Origin: Argopecten irradians
Lineage: Eukaryota > Mollusca > Bivalvia > Pectinida > Pectinidae
DNA length: 64,000 bases
Assembly (NCBI RefSeq): GCF_041381155.1
Contig: NC_091137.1
Span: forward strand, 15,433,765-15,497,764
Reading direction: 5' to 3'
The position numbers and the translations under genes are program-made. The notes under the pieces were generated by a model. That model saw nothing but the letters and a program-made list of their open reading frames with translations. It had not been told where the DNA came from and searched no databases. Positions 59,601-64,000 of this stretch are shown here, piece after piece; position 1 is the first letter of the stretch, and each line of letters begins with the position of its first letter.

Positions 59601-62600
59601 TCTAAGCGGGCATACGTATAGGAGAAACACAGAAAACTGTGGAATAGTCAAGACAATGAATTGTTCGAGGCCCGTAAGGGCCGAGAACTATTCATTATCT
59701 TGACTATTCCACAGTTTTTGGTGTTTCTCATACTTAAAGCATGGCATGTTTTAAGTAGAGATAAGGCCGAGATAAACAATTGTAGTTTACAATAATGGTC
59801 GCCATATAGAGCATTGAACTCATTTAACGATAGAAAGGCGGACACAATGACACACGTAGATTGGTATCCTCAGGGGATGAGTTGGTCAAGAAGGTATGAA
59901 TTATTTCAACGCTTATTCGGAGTGGAATGTATATAAGTGGGAGTTAAGACCTTCAACATAAATACACCATTTGTGGTAAGACAACATAAATACACCATTT
60001 GTGGTAAGGCAACATGAATACACCATTTGTGGTAAGACAACATAAATACACCATTTGTGGTAAGACAACATAAATACACCATTTGTGGTAAGACAACATA
60101 AATACACCATTTGTGGTAAGACAACATAAATACACCATTTGTGGTAAGACAACATAAATACACCATTTGTGGTAAGACAACATAAATACACCATTTGTGG
60201 TAAGACAACATAAATACACCATTTGTGGTAAGACAACATAAATACACCATTTGTGGTAAGACAACATAAATACACCATTTGTGGTAAGACAACATAAATA
60301 TCATTTGTGGTAAGACAACATAAATACACCATTTGTGGTAAGACAACATAAATATATCATTTGTGGTAAGACAACATAAATACACCATTTGTGGTAAGAC
60401 AACATAAATACACCATTTGTGGTAAGACAACATAATACACCATTTGTGGTAAGACAACATAAATACACCATTTGTGGTAAGACAACATAAATACACCATT
60501 TGTGGTAAGACAACATAAATACACCATTTGTGGTAAGCACATAATACACCATTTGTGGTAAGGCAACATAAATACACCATTTGTGGTAAGGCAACATAAA
60601 TACACCATTTGTGGTAAGCAGCACATAAATACACCATTTGTGGTAAGACAACATAAATACACCATTTGTGGTAAGACAACATAAATACACCATTTGTGGT
60701 AAGACAACATAAATACACCATTTGTGGTAAGACAACATAAATACACCATTTGTGGTAAGACAACATAAATACACCATTTGTGGTAAGACAACATAAATAC
60801 ACCATTTGTGGTAAAGACAACATAAATACACCATTTGTGGTAAGACAACATAAATACACCATTTGTGGTAAGACAACATAAATACACCATTTGTGGTAAG
60901 ACAACATAAATACACCATTTGTGGTAAGACAACATAAATACACCATTTGTGGTAAGACAACATAAATACACCATTTGTGGTAAGACAACATAAATACACC
61001 ATTTGTGGTAAGACAACATAAACCATCCAACATATCCGTAATGATAGAACTCTAGATAAACCGCTTTTTTTTCTAGGTTTATGAAAATAGTACACACTGA
61101 TGTTTGTGTTATAGCTCCATGAAATAAAGCATCTATTTAAATGAATGCTTATAATTTTATGTAAAACCGTGAAATTTCAAAATTTGAGATACACTTGTTT
61201 TTATATGAAAAAAATACGATGTTGTCTCGTCCAGACAGCCACGGCGTTACCAAGGGTGGCATCATTTTTGACTCTTATGAGAATATATCATTTTTAAGTC
61301 AATGAAAATGTTTGTACTAGTAATATTGACAGGGTTGATACATCGATGTACTAGTAATATTGACAGGGTTGATACATCGATGTACAGACTGTAAGTTACT
61401 AGTGTACATCCTATTCTAGTAAATGTCACTCGATTTATTTCAGATATTTCCTGGAAACGATGACAGTGAAACTGTGGTTACGAATATCTTACCTTTTCCC
61501 GTGGAAGCTAAGTACATCCGGGTGTTTCCACAGTCATGGTCTTTAGCTGCCTGCTTACGATTGGATATTCTCGGATGTGACGCAGCAGGTGAGAAGTGTG
61601 ACCAACTAAATCATTTTGACTTTTATTGTTATTATGCTATCATATTTTTATATATATATATTACAATTACAAAGCACACATATCTTCATTTGTTCCTCCC
61701 AATAGTACCGAGTTGTACAACCAACTATTTTCTCGTTAATGGGCCGTACGGAGTCGATAACTCGTCCATGACATCATCAGCTCACTGGGCTGTGCCAGGA
61801 ATAAGTATTTGTCCAGCGTACGTTGCCAGACTTCACATGCAGCCTTATTTCGACATTGATGGTACAGAGTACAGCTCGTGGGCACCACCTGGAGGATCCG
61901 ACAAAATGGAATACTTACAGGTATAACACAGCAATGAACGTTACTCAGGCATACAACTTGATTTTCAGATAAAATATCTTCTTATAGAACAGACAAAACT
62001 CGTTAAGTCTCTTGGGGTGTTATTATTACATCAAATACAAAAACTGATCACAATTTGACCGAGCCTAACTCAAAAATAAAATGGCGGGCCTTAGACACAT
62101 GGCATAGAGTTTTCCTCCAAGCTTTCAATGGACAGTTAGTAAATGTAGATGACCTATATTGAAGTGTCAGACTACACAACTACACACATTGTTACATGTA
62201 TATTACTGTTTACGCGAAGAAGAAATTGATGCTAAAACCTAGTATGACAAGCCAAATACGAAAATATTGTAGCATTTTTACTTTTGGAAAAAATCTAGTT
62301 TTTTGTCTCCCTATTTTCCCAATAAAAATATTCACTGTCGCCATATTAGAAAACTTTTTTTTTTTCAATACGACCATTATTCCTGTTCTGAGGCTCTTGT
62401 AGAGATTGGTTCATTTCGCGAAACGGAACGACATCAATAAACGATTTATTTTCATCACTTATGGCGACATTACTTGGACATTGAGCTCTGTACTAACGTG
62501 CATTTTTCACTTATAGTATAAGGTTCACATGCTTTCATAGGCGCAATTATGTGATGTAATCCAAAGTGTTCTTTGAAGTTGGCATAAGAGTTAGTATAAT

Positions 62601-63667
62601 CATAGACTTAAGCTTTTTAATCCTTATAAGCCACAAGCGTCATCATGAATCAAAGGCTTTTCTACTTAAACATAGCAAGTTCAATTCAAGTGTAATACAA
62701 AACCGCAGAGACGTACTTATAAAACGGAACATTTCCTAGTAAATTGTTACACATGTTATTTATTTTAACCTTTTGATATACAAGTGTACATTATGATGTT
62801 TCAACTTTTATTTGATGTCTGTTCGTTTTATTTTAGAATGAAAAATGAATTGTATGCTATGAAATCGGTAAGGCAGTAATAATAATAACAATAATTATAA
62901 ACATACATGTGTCCTAATTTATGAACAGGTAGAATTCACAAATCCGAAGACGGTTGTGGCTGTTCTTACACAAGGGAGAGCACAAAGTCCAATATATCAA
63001 CATCTTTTATACTATACCAAGTCTTACATCGTGCAATACAGCTATGATGGCGTCGTCTGGAATGACGTCATGGAGGACAATGTTACCAAGGTAACCATTT
63101 AGTGTAGTGATACAATTCTAAACTAAATCATAATAAATGCTTAGTATAATGATATACACTGTGTTCCACCGCTTGCGTTATACTTTATACTTCAATAATT
63201 CACTTATTTCAGAACGACGTCGTGACGTCATTATCATATGAAATATCGTCAAACAGTTGTTGTCAAAATTAACGTAATAAACGCTTTTTCCAATACTATT
63301 TGTCAAATCATGTCAGAGTCTCAAATGAGACATTGACATTCTATGTACAGTACAATTGTTTTCATTTTATCATTTCTCTACACACTTGCTTACATTATAA
63401 GGAATTACAAAAAGAAAATAAAGTGTTAGAAGCTCGGATTGATGAATCTGACGTTTATAAATGACTTTCACTTACAATCAAAACGTTATACTAATAAATA
63501 TCTTATAAATAATCAGATATTCCCAGCAAATTTCGACAGGGACACAGTCGTCACAAATTACCTACCTACTCCTGTGCGGACGAAATACATTCGTTTAATT
63601 CCTCAGACATGGCAGGATTCTCCCTGTTTACGTATTGACGTACTTGGATGTGACGCTTATGCTATCG
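53537..63667 (+). CDS. Secreted tandem discoidin (F5/8 type C) protein, 3' end outside window
   Basis: Seven exons can be joined in phase: 53537-53600, 54570-54781, 58700-58861, 61444-61588, 61706-61920, 62929-63090 and 63517-63667. Exon 1 encodes a signal peptide. Each discoidin domain (about 170 residues) uses three exons. The first has a Cys start, NGPYGVDNSSMTSS and a YLQ end. The second runs VEF-x-KTVVAVxTQGR to a YSxDG-x-W motif. The third runs IFP to KYIR and LGCD. The modules are 1-1 phase overall, which suits tandem domain duplication. Discoidin domains bind glycans or anionic phospholipids; in molluscs such proteins act as lectins or in matrix and immune recognition. The ligand here is unknown. 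The last exon ends on a donor (ATCG|GTAAGT), so the gene continues past the right edge. Confidence 0.85.
54570..54781 (+). CDS. Discoidin gene exon 2: domain 1, first third
   Basis: 212 nt, acceptor TTTTTTTAG and donor TTACAG|GTATCA. It encodes the domain-opening cysteines (VCSCNTT), NGPYGVDNSSMTSS, an ARLN-like GRLNMQPYF segment and EYSAWCPPNN before DYLQ. The open frame reads on into the adjoining minisatellite; that extension is intron. Confidence 0.85.
54782..55306. repeat. 12-bp-based minisatellite starting at the exon 2 donor
   Basis: Imperfect repeats of GTATTGTATTACAG and GTATTGTATTACTG (period about 12-14, with higher-order 24-28 nt units). The array begins at the first intron base after exon 2 of the discoidin gene, whose own border is TTACAG|GTATCA. 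Each unit thus recreates ACAG|GTATTG in the sense orientation. The long open frame across it is an artefact of the repeat. Confidence 0.92.
55307..55882. other. Plain intron DNA between the minisatellite and the Tc1 element
   Basis: No repeat or coding signal was recognised. Confidence 0.35.
55883..57249 (+). mobile_element. Broken Tc1-type transposon with intact terminal inverted repeats
   Basis: TA-flanked inverted repeats of about 38 bp start CAGTGCCGTGCCAAAAGTAT on the left; the right end is the inverse of CAGTACCATGCCAAAAGTAT. The transposase begins at 56091 (MGRKGKELSMGVKNMIVGMF) with a helix-turn-helix region, then the catalytic motifs FLDESK (about 56543), FQDGNAPVHRA (about 56812) and SPDLNIIENLW (about 56905), the DD34E type of Tc1. 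The frame shifts once between about 56430 and 56460, and a TGA interrupts it at 56584-56586. It is inactive but its ends are complete. It lies in intron 2 of the discoidin gene. Confidence 0.92.
57250..58699. other. Intron 2 of the discoidin gene, 3' part
   Basis: AT-rich, with a small dispersed-repeat relic at about 57375-57535 (GACAGACAGACGGGAACAAA). Short frames have no motif. Confidence 0.35.
58700..58861 (+). CDS. Discoidin gene exon 3: domain 1, middle
   Basis: 162 nt, phase 0 on both sides, acceptor TTTAACAG and donor CAAAG|GTAGGA. It encodes VEFASLKTVVAVSTQGR and YLVRYSNDGIAW, the core strands of the F5/8C barrel. It is separated from exon 2 by a 3.9 kb intron holding a minisatellite and a Tc1 element. 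Confidence 0.88.
59617..59733. repeat. Long hairpin (inverted repeat)
   Basis: Arms of about 47 bp: left AACTGTGGAATAGTCAAGAC, right with the inverse GTCTTGACTATTCCACAGTT pattern, one or two mismatches. The loop is GAGGCCCGTAAGGGCCGAG, itself a small palindrome. It lies in intron 3 of the discoidin gene and is probably a foldback MITE end or relic. Confidence 0.75.
59957..61022. repeat. 28-bp minisatellite array, about 38 copies
   Basis: Unit GTAAGACAACATAAATACAC + CATTTGTG, nearly perfect, with scattered single-base losses around 60300-60620. It lies in the intron between exons 3 and 4 of the discoidin gene. In the gene's sense each unit reads TTTGTG|GTAAGA, a fair 5' splice-site match. Long minus-strand frames here are simple translations of the repeat and are not genes. 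Confidence 0.96.
61314..61384 (+). repeat. 34-bp direct tandem duplication
   Basis: Two adjacent identical copies beginning GTACTAGTAATATTGACAGG and ending CATCGAT. It lies 60 bp upstream of discoidin exon 4, and its perfect identity shows it is recent. Confidence 0.85.
61444..61588 (+). CDS. Discoidin gene exon 4: domain 1, last third
   Basis: 145 nt, acceptor TTATTTCAG and donor GCAG|GTGAGA. It encodes IFPGNDDSETVVTN, EAKYIRVFPQSW and LRLDILGCD. The last is the closing cysteine motif of a discoidin domain (R-x-E/D-x-x-GC). Confidence 0.88.
61706..61920 (+). CDS. Discoidin gene exon 5: domain 2, first third
   Basis: 215 nt, acceptor CCCAATAG and donor TTACAG|GTATAA. It is a close paralogue of exon 2 (FLVNGPYGVDNSSMTSS, HMQPYF, then EYLQ), showing that a whole three-exon module was duplicated. 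Confidence 0.88.
61921..62928. other. Intron 5 of the discoidin gene
   Basis: AT-rich intron of 1 kb; nothing beyond splice sites was recognised. Confidence 0.35.
62929..63090 (+). CDS. Discoidin gene exon 6: domain 2, middle
   Basis: 162 nt, exactly the length of exon 3, with the same borders (GAACAG|GTAGAATT and ACCAAG|GTAACC). It encodes VEFTNPKTVVAVLTQGR and YIVQYSYDGVVWNDVM. Confidence 0.88.
63091..63516. other. Intron 6 of the discoidin gene
   Basis: AT-rich intron of 426 bp. The frame starting at 63439 reads through the acceptor into exon 7 and is not the true start. Confidence 0.4.
63517..63667 (+). CDS. Discoidin gene exon 7: domain 2, last third
   Basis: 151 nt, acceptor AATCAG and donor ATCG|GTAAGT. 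It encodes IFPANFDRDTVVTNYL, TKYIRLIPQTW and LRIDVLGCD. It leaves one base over, as exon 4 does, so a further phase-1 exon is expected beyond the window. Confidence 0.87.
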
Positions 63668-63864
63668 GTAAGTTGTATAAACAATAAGCTTACACAAATA
63701 ATGAAAAAATAAGGATATCAAAAACAGTAATGTCATAGAGCAGCATGATTGTCATATCATCAGACAATAAGATATTCTGAAAAAAATACGACATCCGTCA
63801 TCAAAAGAAGAAAAATACAAAAACAAACAGGCAACAACATACCTGAATTATGATTTGTGAACAG

Positions 63865-63995
63865 GTAGAATTCACCAATCTCCAGACGGTTGCCGCTGTT
63901 CTAACACAATGGAGAACAACTTGCGAATACAAAACAAATGCTTTGGCTTTATTTCCATCTTCCTTCTCAGAACCTGAGCCCTTCAACATTACGAA
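63865..63995 (+). pseudogene. Orphan, decayed copy of the discoidin middle exon
   Basis: The sequence after GTGAACAG copies the start of exons 3 and 6 (VEFTNLQTVAAVLTQ), but the QGR motif reads QWR and the similarity then fades without the YSxDGxW motif. No 'first third' exon lies between exon 7 and this copy, so it cannot follow exon 7 in a normal domain, and the phase does not fit. It is most likely a relic of a partial module duplication. A functional alternative exon cannot be excluded because the window ends at 64000. Confidence 0.55.
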
Positions 63996-64000
63996 GAGCA

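Noticed and set aside
59906-61095. Minus-strand frames of 264-375 residues with MVYLCC repeats
   Set aside because: Pure translations of the 28-bp minisatellite in three frames; no start context, splice sites or domain.
63801-63989. Minus-strand 62-residue ORF at the right edge
   Set aside because: Overlaps the decayed discoidin exon antisense and ends in a poly-Phe/Val low-complexity run.

Overview
The window looks like nuclear DNA of a bivalve mollusc, probably scallop-like. The reasons are spliced animal genes with GT-AG introns, AT-rich introns, a tRNA-derived SINE, many short inverted-repeat (MITE-like) elements, and GC-rich dispersed repeats ending in a 'gaggcccagagggcc' type motif that I associate with bivalve genomes. 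The species is not determined. No rRNA gene, CRISPR array, bacterial operon or virus-like fossil element was recognised.

Three host genes can be assembled exon by exon with consistent splice phases. (1) Minus strand, 16417 to 3882: a seven-exon, 429-residue caspase-fold protein. Its N-terminal domain resembles the TDP-43 oligomerisation domain, and a charged Lys/Glu/Gln linker separates p20 from p10. (2) Plus strand, 25653 to 38772: a complete seven-exon ACBD6 orthologue of 252 residues, with an acyl-CoA-binding domain and two ankyrin repeats. (3) Plus strand, 53537 to beyond the right edge: a secreted protein of tandem discoidin (F5/8 type C) domains. Each domain is built from three exons, and a TATA box lies just upstream of the start.

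Layout: 1-2720, GC-rich dispersed repeats and a SINE; 3882-16417, the caspase-like gene, whose last intron is almost filled by a 4.6 kb array of 42-bp repeats; 16450-20260, a LINE 3' end, two related MITEs and an hAT-type MITE; 20265-25135, a dispersed repeat split by a 4 kb element with tandem-repeat inverted termini; 25653-38772, ACBD6, with introns holding a large GC-rich repeat cluster, CAGGG-type elements, an intragenic duplication and a broken mariner; 38773-53480, gene-poor DNA with an 83-bp satellite (48.2-52.1 kb); 53537-64000, the discoidin gene, with two intronic minisatellites and a broken Tc1 element.

The main points for a second look are the TDP-43-N-like/caspase fusion, which suggests a caspase-like effector activated by polymerisation, and the intronic minisatellites whose units carry 5' splice-site-like sequence in the sense orientation of the host gene. 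Two of these arrays begin exactly at the real donor of the preceding exon.
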